Source: Clostridia bacterium (GTDB lineage Bacteria; Bacillota; Clostridia; Oscillospirales; Acutalibacteraceae). Taken from it: 64,000 nt of DNA. Under the pieces are notes generated by a model. That model saw only the letters and a list, made by a program, of their open reading frames with translations, ran no database searches and was not told the origin of the DNA. Below are positions 56,914-64,000 of this stretch, piece by piece; position 1 is the first letter of the stretch; each line of letters starts with the position of its first letter. Both the position numbers and the translations under genes were made by a program. The stretch is from contig JAFXGK010000010.1 in the NCBI GenBank assembly GCA_017513245.1, forward strand, positions 1 through 64,000, given 5' to 3'.

Positions 56914-58521
56914 TTATTTTACTGCGTTTGCAACCTCTAAATAGTTGTTTGTAAGTATGGTGTCAACGCCCATATCGAGAAGCACCTGAGCGTCGGCCGG
57001 GTCGTCGGTGTAGAAGACGTTACAGATAATTCCGTGGTCGTGCGCCTTCTTTATCATTTCCTCATTCATATACTGACGGAACATCTGCACCTTTTTGCAG
57101 CCGTGAAGAATTGCGCGGTCAACGATTTCCCACGGATCGTCGCCGAGGCCACAGCAGGTGGGAATATCGGGATAGGTTTCGCGCATATAATCGAGAGTTT
57201 CGTCACTCGGGGACATAAAGTACACGTGGCGACGGCAATCGTAACGGTCGACGAGCGCTACCGCCTTGTCGATTATTTCCTTGTTGCACTTGGTTTTCTG
57301 TCCGTCGGGCTTAATGTGAATGTTCATTACGGTGTGACCGGCGAATTTCTGAAGAATTTCTTCAAAAGTGGCAATACGAAGACCTGCAAACTTTTTATCA
57401 AACTTCGCGCCGAAGTCGAGCGCTTTGAGTTCGGCTAAGGTCTTTTCGCTTACCAATCCCTCGCCGTCCGATACTCGCTCAAGCACGGGGTCGTGGGTCG
57501 ATACTATCTGACCGTCTGCTGTGAGCCAAAGGTCAAATTCAATCTCTTCCGCTCCGAGAGCTATCGCTGCGCCGAAGGCGGGCATACTGTTTTCGGGAGC
57601 CACTACCGAGAAGCCGCGGTGTGCGCAAACGCGGGGATATGCCATACGCTCGTCAAAGAGTGTGATAGCGGCGCCGCCGTTGCGATAAAGCCAAGGGCGA
57701 CGGCCCTCTTCGATATACTGCCAATGGGCCTTATCAACGCCCTTAAAGCCTGCGGCCTTATAATACTTTTTGTGGGGGTCGATTTCGGCGATGCCGAGGC
57801 CTATGCGGCTCTTCATATCGCACAGCACCTCACCGTCGGGGGCGATAATGCAGCTACAGCCGCAGATATCGGAATCCTCACCGAGCGATACCGCACTGCG
57901 GATAAGATAAGCGTTTGTGTTATAGCAGAGGAAGCGGTTGATGATAGAAAGCGCCTCATGGCGGTCGGTTCGCTGATGGGAGCAACCGATTATTACGTCG
58001 ATATCGCGGAGTGCCAACGGAGCAAAATTCTCATAAAAATAGAAATCATAGCAGGTCATAAAGCCGAAGCGAATGCCCTCGATTTCTACGGTGTAAGGCT
58101 CGGCGAGCTGATAGCTGTAATCAACGCCCAGCTCGTTTCCGCCCTCGCGCTCGGTCTTGACCTCGCTGGGAGCAGGGTGAGCCTTATAGTATTTGCCGAC
58201 GGTGTTACCGCTGCGGTCAATCGCGTGGGTGGTGTTTCTCCAACCGTCGTCGCATTTATCGGCAGCGTTTACAAACACGAGAGAATTACAGCGAATAGCG
58301 GTCTCGCGTGCTTTATCGAGTATAGTCTTGTTGTATTTTTCTATCATAGCATGGAAGTCGGCCTTGCTTGCCTGGTCGGCAGGAACGTCGGCGTATTCGG
58401 GGATAACTATGATATCCATATCGGGTGTGCAGCTGTCAATGAGCGCACACTGGTCGTTAAAGCATTTTTCAGTGTCCTTCGGGTCGAAGGAATAATAGGG
58501 TTGAACAACGCAAACCTTCAT
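56914..58521 (-). CDS. Nitrilase-family amidohydrolase fused to glycerophosphodiesterase
   Basis: 535 residues. Residues 1-285 form a carbon-nitrogen hydrolase domain with all three catalytic residues: E42 in VIPEYADVP, K113 in GKYYKAHPAPSE and C157 in FGFMTCYDFYF. Residues about 295-535 form a GDPD TIM barrel: CAHRGFSVVAPENS (H301, R302), EEIEFDLWLTADG (E328, D330), STHDPVLERV (H343) and the late VNIHIKPDG and ILTNNYLE segments. Both halves look intact. No signal peptide, so it is cytoplasmic. It could hydrolyse an amide and a phosphodiester of one substrate, for instance an N-acylated glycerophospho-compound, but that is speculation. GAGGAGG precedes the ATG. Single gene between two terminators. 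Confidence 0.9.
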   Translation of the reverse strand: MKVCVVQPYYSFDPKDTEKCFNDQCALIDSCTPDMDIIVIPEYADVPADQASKADFHAMIEKYNKTILDKARETAIRCNSLVFVNAADKCDDGWRNTTHAIDRSGNTVGKYYKAHPAPSEVKTEREGGNELGVDYSYQLAEPYTVEIEGIRFGFMTCYDFYFYENFAPLALRDIDVIIGCSHQRTDRHEALSIINRFLCYNTNAYLIRSAVSLGEDSDICGCSCIIAPDGEVLCDMKSRIGLGIAEIDPHKKYYKAAGFKGVDKAHWQYIEEGRRPWLYRNGGAAITLFDERMAYPRVCAHRGFSVVAPENSMPAFGAAIALGAEEIEFDLWLTADGQIVSTHDPVLERVSDGEGLVSEKTLAELKALDFGAKFDKKFAGLRIATFEEILQKFAGHTVMNIHIKPDGQKTKCNKEIIDKAVALVDRYDCRRHVYFMSPSDETLDYMRETYPDIPTCCGLGDDPWEIVDRAILHGCKKVQMFRQYMNEEMIKKAHDHGIICNVFYTDDPADAQVLLDMGVDTILTNNYLEVANAVK

Positions 58522-58577
58522 TTTCTTGTCCTCCTCGGATTGGTTTATTTCATTTTAACATATCGCCGTCATAAAAT

Positions 58578-58608
58578 AAAGAGCCTTTGAAAAAATCAAA
58601 GGCTCTTT
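58578..58608. terminator. Terminator of the Rnf-like/dacA operon
   Basis: AAAGAGCCTTTGA / TCAAAGGCTCTTT thirteen-base stem with an A5 loop just beyond the carboxypeptidase stop. T-rich on the minus side. Confidence 0.85.
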
Positions 58609-58609
58609 A

Positions 58610-59671
58610 TTATTTAGCGTACATACTAAACAGATTTATTTGGTCGTATACCGCGGGCCAGCGGCTGTCGCCCTTAGCGGTAATACATATATATTCACTG
58701 CCGTCATCGGCCTTGCCAAAGGCCGCAATACAGTAGCCGGCTTGGTCGGTATAGCCCGTCTTGCCGCCCAAAATATCCGAGCCTTCGGGCTCGGTGCCGT
58801 ACATATAGCTGAAAATAGTGCTTGTAAGCGGCACTCCCGACGGGTGCTTATCGGTCGGGGCGGTGGTGTACTGATAGGTTTCCATTATCTCGCGGCAAAG
58901 CGGATGCTTCAGCGCCTCCGAAAGGATTGCCGCCATGTCGTAGGCGGTTGAATAGTTTTGCTTATCGTGTAGGCCTGTTACGTTGGCAAAGTGGGTATTC
59001 TTAAGCCCCATGTCCTTTGCCTTCTTGTTCATAAGTTTCAAAAAGTCCTTTATGCTACCGCTTGTAGCAATGGCGACACTTTCGGCAGCCTCAGCGCCCG
59101 AGGGGAGCACCGTTCCGTAAAGCAGGTCGCGTATCGTTACGGCCTCACCGTCAAGGAAGCCCGCAAGTGTGGCCTCTTCACGGTAGAGGGGGTCGATTAT
59201 CGCGTTGGTTACGGTAAAGGTTTTATCAAGGTCGGGATTGTTTTCGAATGCGACAAGCAAGGTCATTATCTTGGTAAGAGAGGCCGGATATATGCGCTCG
59301 TGCATGGATTTCGAGGCAATTATCTCGTTCTTTTCAAGGCTTAAAATTGCCACAAAGCGGCTGTTAACATCGCTCGGCGTTTCCATATCGGCGGCGACTT
59401 TCGGCAAAGTCGGTTCCGGCTGTTGCTCGACCGAGGAGGTGTATTCCACCTCGCTTTGGGGAAGGTCGGCATCGCTTACCTCTTTTTTTCCGCAGGAAGA
59501 AACGATTACGGATATTAAAATAATTATAGCGAGCAAAACAACCGCGGCTCTTATCACAAGGCGGATAATTGCACGGCGGCGGCGCGCCTTTTTGATGGCC
59601 TGCTTTCGCTCGTTATAGCGGCGACGGAGCGCCTCATCCATTTGTTCTGTATTTTGCTCCTCCGGATACAT
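58610..59671 (-). CDS. Membrane-anchored D-alanyl-D-alanine carboxypeptidase
   Basis: 353 residues. A basic cytoplasmic N terminus (about 1-33), one membrane helix (34-58) and a Ser/Pro-rich linker, then an S11-type penicillin-binding domain. SxxK is S131-L-T-K134, the second motif is S191-G-A (Asn of SGN replaced by Ala) and the third K304-T-G. It trims terminal D-Ala from peptidoglycan stem peptides outside the cell. A signal anchor replaces the usual cleavable signal and the C-terminal amphipathic anchor of PBP5 is missing. It begins 16 bases after the RnfA-like gene on the same strand, so it is probably co-transcribed with the Rnf-like cassette, an unexpected association. Confidence 0.88.
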   Translation of the reverse strand: MYPEEQNTEQMDEALRRRYNERKQAIKKARRRRAIIRLVIRAAVVLLAIIILISVIVSSCGKKEVSDADLPQSEVEYTSSVEQQPEPTLPKVAADMETPSDVNSRFVAILSLEKNEIIASKSMHERIYPASLTKIMTLLVAFENNPDLDKTFTVTNAIIDPLYREEATLAGFLDGEAVTIRDLLYGTVLPSGAEAAESVAIATSGSIKDFLKLMNKKAKDMGLKNTHFANVTGLHDKQNYSTAYDMAAILSEALKHPLCREIMETYQYTTAPTDKHPSGVPLTSTIFSYMYGTEPEGSDILGGKTGYTDQAGYCIAAFGKADDGSEYICITAKGDSRWPAVYDQINLFSMYAK

Positions 59672-59687
59672 CCGTTTTCATTCCCCT

Positions 59688-60245
59688 TTATGCAACGCCC
59701 TGCCAGCCGTAAAGCACGAGGGCAATTATTGCGGTAATTATAAGATCAAGCGGCAATCCTGCCAAACTTTTAGGTACGCGGGTGTGCTTTACGGACAGTC
59801 GCGCACAGAAGAATATGCACAGCACGAGCAGCAGTCCCAGTCCGTAGAACAGCGCCGACAGCAAAGCATACCCGTAATTTGCGCGCTCGGCACAGATGCA
59901 GCAAATGCCCATAATGGTGCCGAACATAACGGCGCCCCGATCCGACGAGAAGGCCGAAAAGGATTTCGGCATCAGCAGTTTTCCTGCGTAATATGCGGCC
60001 GCGCATACTAATATAAGTATAAGCGTTTTAAAGCAGGCAATACCCATAGGTATAACCATAAATTTGTATATCGGGTAAATAACCGCGGTGCAGGCAATGC
60101 CTGCCACGGTTATCGCAGCGCCGAGAGATGCGCTTTTTCGCAGCGTATCGGTCGAGAGTATGCTGTTGCCGATTCCTATAGTGCGGAAACAAATAAGATT
60201 ATCGGCCAGCACGCCTGCCAACAGTAAAACCAAAATCTCACGCAT
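59688..60245 (-). CDS. RnfA/NqrE-like membrane subunit, divergent
   Basis: 185 residues, six membrane segments. The overall pattern (EILVLLLAGVLADNLICFRTIGIGNS at the start; MFGTIMGICCICAERANYGYALLSALFYGLG in the middle; ending FxxARLSVKHTRVPKSLAGLPLDLIITAIIALVLYGWQGV) matches RnfA/NqrE. In genuine members the first half has a GLCPF cysteine that binds the intramembrane [2Fe-2S] cluster; the aligned stretch here reads IGIGNS, with glycine. The second-half cysteine is present within CCICA. The start overlaps the RnfE-like gene end by 8 bases. Electron transfer by the normal route is therefore doubtful. Confidence 0.72.
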   Translation of the reverse strand: MREILVLLLAGVLADNLICFRTIGIGNSILSTDTLRKSASLGAAITVAGIACTAVIYPIYKFMVIPMGIACFKTLILILVCAAAYYAGKLLMPKSFSAFSSDRGAVMFGTIMGICCICAERANYGYALLSALFYGLGLLLVLCIFFCARLSVKHTRVPKSLAGLPLDLIITAIIALVLYGWQGVA

Positions 60246-60804
60246 TGGCCGAATCCTCCTTTGCTATATACTGGAGGACGGCTATGAACAGGGCGATTAC
60301 GAATATCGCGCCTGCAGGAAGCGCCAGAACTGCAATGGGATCAAAAAGCTTTCGCGTAACCGAAACGCCAAAAAGCGTGCCGAGACCGATTAGCTCACGC
60401 AGAATTCCGATTATTACCATCAGTGCGGCGAAAAGACCGCCCTCGACCAGCGCAAACAGCATGGTTGATTTTGCACCCTTGCGGCTGCTGGAAAGACCGA
60501 GCAGTAAAAGCGCGGGCACGGCGCACAGCGGCATAAAGGTTTCGGCGCCGGCATCGGCCGAAAGACGGCCCTCGGTAAACATCTGAACAAGCGATATACC
60601 GAGCGCAATGACAATAATTATAACTATATTCTTAACGCTTGCGGGCACGATTTTATCGCCCAGAAGGCGAACGCCGCAGGCAAGCAAAAGCGATATAAAT
60701 ACCGCCAGCGCACAAAACAGCGCGTTAGACGCCGTAACGGTAAGGCACAGCACGGGGATTATCGCGAAGGTAAGCACCAGGAGTTTTCTGCAAAGTCTTC
60801 TCAT
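60238..60804 (-). CDS. RnfE/NqrD-like membrane subunit, divergent
   Basis: 188 residues, six membrane segments. Similarity to RnfE/NqrD is visible in TVTASNALFCALAVFISLLLACGVRLLGDKIVP (compare AVTNSATNALGLGLA in the family), GAETFMPLCAVPALLL and GILRELIGLGTLFG. The LGLCP and TNC cysteines that ligate the intramembrane iron-sulfur cluster with RnfA are not at their aligned positions (FAIIPVL and AVPALL). It overlaps the 61-residue gene by 4 bases (ATGA). Together with the RnfA-like protein it would form the inverted pseudo-symmetric pair of the complex, but probably without the cluster. Confidence 0.72.
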   Translation of the reverse strand: MRRLCRKLLVLTFAIIPVLCLTVTASNALFCALAVFISLLLACGVRLLGDKIVPASVKNIVIIIVIALGISLVQMFTEGRLSADAGAETFMPLCAVPALLLLGLSSSRKGAKSTMLFALVEGGLFAALMVIIGILRELIGLGTLFGVSVTRKLFDPIAVLALPAGAIFVIALFIAVLQYIAKEDSANA

Positions 60805-60986
60805 AACGCCACCTCACTTTGCGACGACGAAGTATCATCAGCCTTTGGGGAATCATCGTGAAGGATTAAATGCGCGCAGAGAATAAGCCCTGCCGTCAAA
60901 AGCAGAGCCGCGGCCACCGCGACAACCTTATGGGCAACGCTGCCGACAAAGGGAGTAAAGAGGGATTTTATATCAGGCTTTTTCAT
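60801..60986 (-). CDS. 61-residue membrane protein in the rnfG slot
   Basis: One membrane segment (about 18-43, VAHKVVAVAAALLLTAGLILCAHLIL) with a short polar C terminus (HDDSPKADDTSSSQSEVAL). Its place between RnfD-like and RnfE-like genes is that of rnfG in the usual rnfCDGEAB order, and an N-terminal membrane helix is also how RnfG starts. The FMN-binding domain with its SGAT flavinylation site is absent altogether. It overlaps both neighbours (14 and 4 bases). Either a shrunken RnfG remnant or an unrelated small subunit. Confidence 0.6.
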   Translation of the reverse strand: MKKPDIKSLFTPFVGSVAHKVVAVAAALLLTAGLILCAHLILHDDSPKADDTSSSQSEVAL

Positions 60987-61869
60987 ACGGCTTCTCCCCC
61001 TTTTTCTTTATTTCGGGTATCGCTTCAAACAACGGGCGTATAAGGTTTACCGTGAGGGCGGCAAAGTACACACCCTCCTCAACCGCGGCATACCTGCGGA
61101 TTATTACGGTAAGCAACGCAAACGCCGCGCTGTAGGCTATCTGCCCCATAAAGCCCGAGGGGGCCAAATTGCGATCGGGCAGTATAAATATCGCCGCAAG
61201 CAGCACGCCGCCGCCAAGTATTGCCGTTAAAACGTCGACCCCGAAGAGGAACGAAAACAGCGCCGTAAAGGCAACGGCAAACACGGGGATTACGGGCGAA
61301 ATTACACGGCGCAGGCAAAGATAAAGCGCGCCGAGCAGCAAAAATACCGCCGGAGTTTCGCCTATGGCGCCTGCGTGCGCGCCAAAAATCAGCTGGCGCA
61401 GAGTAAAACCCGAGGTTATCTGCGTGGGCAGGTTTGTGAAGGCTTCATTGTAATAAAAAAGTCCCGGAAAGCACAAAAAACAGAGCACCGCACCAAAAGC
61501 TACGGGGCTTACGATCTCACAGCCGTTTCCGCCAAACATAACGCGCGCGACTATTACCGCCGCCACGGTGCACACCATTGCGGCAGGAATAGAAAATCCC
61601 GAGGGCATGGTCATGGCGATAAGTAATCCGCACACCAGCGCCGACAAATCGCGTACGTCCTCGCGAACGCCCAAAAGCTTTGCCGATAAAAACGCGGCGA
61701 CAACCGCGCACACCATACAGCAAAGCAGCATTAACAGCGCGTGCATTCCGAAATAAACACAGCCCGCTATTGCGGCAGGTAATAAGGCTATTAAAATATC
61801 AAGCGTTCGGTCGAACACCGTGGTATCCTTTGGGGTTATTAGCTTATTCAAAAAACCGCTGTTTCCCAA
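60973..61869 (-). CDS. RnfD/NqrB-like membrane subunit
   Basis: 298 residues, about nine membrane segments. The best conserved member of the cassette: VREDVRDLSALVCGLLIAMTMPSG, ARVMFGGNGCEIVSPVAFGAVL, ITSGFTLRQLIFGAHAGAIGETPAVFLLLGALYLCLRR and FILPDRNLAPSGFMGQIAYSA follow RnfD closely. S153-G-F-T156 stands where SGAT carries covalent FMN, so flavinylation at T156 remains possible. The start is TTG at 61869, with GGAGG 8 bases upstream. It is the first gene of the operon, divergent from the Fur-family regulator. No rnfC lies before it and no rnfB after RnfA. Confidence 0.82.
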   Translation of the reverse strand: MGNSGFLNKLITPKDTTVFDRTLDILIALLPAAIAGCVYFGMHALLMLLCCMVCAVVAAFLSAKLLGVREDVRDLSALVCGLLIAMTMPSGFSIPAAMVCTVAAVIVARVMFGGNGCEIVSPVAFGAVLCFLCFPGLFYYNEAFTNLPTQITSGFTLRQLIFGAHAGAIGETPAVFLLLGALYLCLRRVISPVIPVFAVAFTALFSFLFGVDVLTAILGGGVLLAAIFILPDRNLAPSGFMGQIAYSAAFALLTVIIRRYAAVEEGVYFAALTVNLIRPLFEAIPEIKKKGEKPYEKA

Positions 61870-61949
61870 TACCTTCGCCTCCGTGGTTACAAACTTGTTA
61901 CTTTTATTATGATACTACAAAACAGTTAATATTACAAGTCTAAATTAAC

Positions 61950-62003
61950 TTGACAAACTAACCGACAGCCTATAAAATTGAAATTGAAAATCATTTTCAA
62001 TTT
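61950..62003 (+). promoter_or_regulatory. Promoter and Fur-type box of the zinc/iron uptake operon
   Basis: TTGACA (61950-61955), 17 bases, TAAAAT (61973-61978). Immediately downstream, 61981-62003 is a perfect 11-1-11 palindrome with core TGAAAATCATTTTCA, close to the Fur 7-1-7 consensus TGATAATNATTATCA. It covers the predicted transcription start, so the regulator very probably represses itself and the uptake genes. Confidence 0.85.
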
Positions 62004-62016
62004 GGGAGGGACTGTT

Positions 62017-62412
62017 TTGGCTACGCGCGCAAGCTACAATACACGACCGCTTCGACTTATCCGCGAAACGCTGGCAGACAGCGAACACTCGCATATGACG
62101 GTTGAAGAAATCTTATCCAACCTGAAAGAACGTGGCGAAAAAATCGGTCTTACCACCGTTTACCGCAACCTTGACAAGCTTTGCGAACAGGGCGAGGTTA
62201 AGAAATACCGGGGAGACGGCGGCTACTGTTTCGGACTGGCTGACCGTTGCGAGCACCATTTTCATCTGCGCTGCGAAAGTTGCGGCCGACTTTTGCACAT
62301 TGAGTGTGAGAAGGTACAACAGCTTTCAGACCACGTATCGGTACATCACGGCTTCCGCGTTGATAATTCAAAAACGGTGCTTTACGGCACGTGCGGAGAT
62401 TGTGCAAAATGA
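62017..62412 (+). CDS. Fur-family metal regulator (Zur- or Fur-like)
   Basis: 131 residues. Winged-helix DNA-binding half (SHMTVEEILSNLKERGEKIGLTTVYRNLDKLCEQGEVKKY) and metal-binding dimerisation half (CEHHFHLRCESCGRLLHIECEK, ending YGTCGDCAK), with two CxxC pairs for structural zinc and a His-rich HHFH site. The start is TTG at 62017, with GGGAGGG 6 bases upstream; frames starting earlier would read through the operator. The following znuA- and znuC-like genes point to zinc sensing (Zur), whereas the box resembles Fur boxes. The znuA ATG overlaps this gene's TGA by 4 bases. Confidence 0.88.
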   Translation: MATRASYNTRPLRLIRETLADSEHSHMTVEEILSNLKERGEKIGLTTVYRNLDKLCEQGEVKKYRGDGGYCFGLADRCEHHFHLRCESCGRLLHIECEKVQQLSDHVSVHHGFRVDNSKTVLYGTCGDCAK

Positions 62413-63320
62413 AGAAAATAAGTTTAATTTTAGCGGCGCTTGTGCTGTTTGTTTGCGGTTGCACGGCCAAGCGGGAGCCTGCCGACAAACTCTCGGTTGT
62501 GGCCACCGTATTCCCGGCCTATGATTTTGCCCGCGCAGTATGCGGCGATGATGCCGCAGTTTCGATGCTGCTTGAGCCGGGCGTTGAAGTTCATTCCTTT
62601 GAGCCGACGGCCGAGGATATAATAAAAATCGAAAACGCCGACCTATTTATCTATACGGGCGGCGAGGGCGACGTTTGGGTTGAGCGCATACTTAAAAGCA
62701 TCGGCAACTCCGACCTGACCGTAATCAAAATGGTTGATGAATCAGCCCTGATTCACACCCACCATGACCATAATCACGGCCACTCGCACGAGGAAGCCGA
62801 CGAACACGTTTGGCTCTCGCCTGATAACGCAAAAAGTATCGTTTCGGCCATATGCGGCGCGGCAAGCGGCCTCGACCCCGAAAAAGCCGACCGTTATCAA
62901 AAAAGGGCCGGTGACTACTGCGCTGAAATCACCCGTCTCGCAAGCGAGACCAAAGAAGTCATAGCGTCCGCAAAGCATAGGACAATCGCGGTAGCTGATA
63001 GGTTCCCGCTTAAATATTTATGCGAATACTATTCGCTCGAATACACCGCCGCCTTCGACGCCTGCGACCATTTGGCCGATGCCGACGCAAAGACGGTTAT
63101 GCGCCTGATAGACACCGTGAAAAAAGAGGGGCTGTCGCACGTTTTCTATATTGAAAACGGCTCGGGCTACCTTGCCGACACGGTCTGTGAGGCTACGGGG
63201 GCCGAAAAGCTCATGCTAAATTCGATGCACACCGTAAGTCACGAGGATTTTTGCTCGGGACTCACCTATTTGGATATTATGGAACACAATAAAACCGTAC
63301 TTGAAAGGGGGCTTAACTGA
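62409..63320 (+). CDS. znuA: Zinc ABC transporter substrate-binding lipoprotein (ZnuA-like)
   Basis: 303 residues. Lipoprotein signal with cysteine at residue 18 (LFVCGC). Cluster 9 metal-binding protein: VVATVFPAYDFARAV, LEPGVEVHSFEPTAEDI (H62 ligand), a His-rich acidic loop at 116-133 (HTHHDHNHGHSHEEADEH) typical of zinc rather than manganese binders, EHVWLSPDNAK (H133), then ADRFPLKYLCEYYSLEY and IENGSGYLADTVCEATGA. It captures Zn(II) outside the membrane and hands it to the permease. The ATG is within the ATGA overlap with the regulator gene; the next gene also overlaps (TGATG). Confidence 0.92.
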   Translation: MKKISLILAALVLFVCGCTAKREPADKLSVVATVFPAYDFARAVCGDDAAVSMLLEPGVEVHSFEPTAEDIIKIENADLFIYTGGEGDVWVERILKSIGNSDLTVIKMVDESALIHTHHDHNHGHSHEEADEHVWLSPDNAKSIVSAICGAASGLDPEKADRYQKRAGDYCAEITRLASETKEVIASAKHRTIAVADRFPLKYLCEYYSLEYTAAFDACDHLADADAKTVMRLIDTVKKEGLSHVFYIENGSGYLADTVCEATGAEKLMLNSMHTVSHEDFCSGLTYLDIMEHNKTVLERGLN

Positions 63321-64000
63321 TGCCGATTATCGAGGTTAAAAATCTTTATAAAAGCTATTCCCGCCGCGCGGTGTTGCGCGACCTTAACCTCTCGGTTGAG
63401 GAGGGCGACCACCTCTATATAGTGGGCGAAAACGGCACCGGCAAAAGCACCCTTATAAAACTTTTGCTTGGTCTTATTGAGCCCGACAGCGGCGAAATCG
63501 TTTTTTCGAAAAACCGCAAAACGAAGATTGGTTATCTTCCTCAGCAAACCGAAATTCAAACCGACTTCCCTGCCTCGGTTCGCGAGGTTGTGCTATCGGG
63601 AACGCTGGGCGGCAAGCGCCTCCCCCTTTATACCGCGCGCGACAAAAAACTTGCCCGTGATATGATGGAAAAACTAAATGTTTCGGATATTGAACGCCGC
63701 TCCTTCCGTGAACTTTCGGGCGGTCAGCAGCAGCGCGTGCTTTTGGCCCGCGCCCTCTGCGCAACGGGAGGAATTCTTCTGCTCGACGAGCCCATAACGG
63801 GTCTCGACCCCGTTGCTACGGCTGAGTTCTACCGTCTGACCGAGCAGCTCCACAGCGAGGGCGTTACCATTATTACGGTATCGCACGACGTTTCCTGCGC
63901 GGTGCACTACGGCAACAAAATTCTGCACCTCGGGCACGGCGAATATTTCTTCGGCTCGTCACACGAATACGCTCATTCGGCGTTGGGCAAAGCCATGCTT
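63320..64000 (+). CDS. znuC: Zinc ABC transporter ATPase (ZnuC-like), cut by the window end
   Basis: The frame is open for 227 codons to the last base. Walker A GENGTGKST (about 37-45), Q-loop in LPQQTE, signature LSGGQQQR, Walker B GILLLDEP, H-loop SHD (TVSHDVS). The ABC-type order is complete; only the C terminus is missing. Start ATG overlaps the znuA stop (TGATG), so the two are coupled. A permease gene (znuB) would be expected just to the right of the window. Confidence 0.92.
   Translation, partial: MPIIEVKNLYKSYSRRAVLRDLNLSVEEGDHLYIVGENGTGKSTLIKLLLGLIEPDSGEIVFSKNRKTKIGYLPQQTEIQTDFPASVREVVLSGTLGGKRLPLYTARDKKLARDMMEKLNVSDIERRSFRELSGGQQQRVLLARALCATGGILLLDEPITGLDPVATAEFYRLTEQLHSEGVTIITVSHDVSCAVHYGNKILHLGHGEYFFGSSHEYAHSALGKAML

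Noticed and set aside
57493..58590. 365-codon plus-strand frame opposite the nitrilase-GDPD gene
   Set aside because: The minus-strand gene has complete catalytic motifs in both domains; the plus-strand frame shows no motif, no ribosome site and crosses the real gene's start region.
60801..60986. Calling the 61-residue protein a true RnfG
   Set aside because: It has no FMN-binding domain and no SGAT flavinylation motif; only the position and a membrane helix agree.

Overview
The window looks like the chromosome of an anaerobic, probably gut-associated member of the Bacillota (class Clostridia). The evidence is strong AGGAGG-type ribosome sites, consensus sigma-A promoters with 17-base spacers, a SipW/TasA-type secretion module, an asnA-type asparagine synthetase, rubrerythrin, a methionine gamma-lyase-like protein and Rnf-like membrane subunits. 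This placement is an inference; there is no rRNA or tRNA gene here. Codon use is mixed and moderate in GC. One short AT-rich cassette (about 53.18-53.89 kb) stands out as foreign.

Layout. (1) 0.2-8.4 kb: an accessory island with two TIR proteins. One has two TIR domains plus a long Sel1/TPR array. The other is TIR, transmembrane segment, leucine-rich repeats. Small unknown genes lie between them, followed by a three-gene operon of unknown membrane proteins on the minus strand. (2) 8.7-20.4 kb: a single 3901-residue secreted protein with three tandem beta-helix modules, a phospholipase D-like region and six LamG-like repeats. (3) 20.5-25.9 kb: a family 3 glycoside hydrolase, a SipW-type signal peptidase flanked by two SipW-dependent cargo proteins, and a short-chain dehydrogenase. 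(4) 25.9-46.4 kb: a 20-gene surface polysaccharide operon driven by a perfect TTGACA-17-TATAAT promoter and closed by a hairpin. It encodes bacillosamine-like and FucNAc-type sugar nucleotide enzymes, an initiating phosphosugar transferase, four glycosyltransferases, two pyruvyl transferases, LicD, a Wzy/EpsG-like polymerase and a Wzx flippase. (5) 46.5-48.8 kb: a lipoprotein gene, an independently transcribed structured RNA with no family that I could assign, an MGMT-type alkyltransferase and asnA. (6) 49.1-53.1 kb: two DUF4091 glycosidase-like paralogues sharing almost identical 5' thirds, plus a GH130 phosphorylase-like gene. (7) 53.2-53.9 kb: an AT-rich divergent pair, SLOG protein and XRE regulator, with repeated operator-like sites, bracketed by near-identical terminators. 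(8) 53.9-59.7 kb: a methionine gamma-lyase-like gene, a PAP2 phosphatase with rubrerythrin, a nitrilase-GDPD fusion and a D,D-carboxypeptidase. (9) 59.7-61.9 kb: a reduced Rnf-like cassette (D, a small protein, E, A) lacking RnfC, RnfB, the FMN-binding part of RnfG and apparently the Fe-S cysteines. (10) 62.0-64.0 kb: a Fur-family regulator with its own palindromic box, then znuA and a znuC that runs off the window.

The best candidates for something undescribed are the orphan RNA at 46988-47257, the reduced Rnf-like cassette, the SLOG/XRE divergon with its repeated GGGGNTATAATC-type sites, the TIR-TM-LRR receptor-like protein, the nitrilase-GDPD fusion and the giant PLD-bearing surface protein. 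All functional statements come from reading the sequence and recalling family motifs; no search was run.
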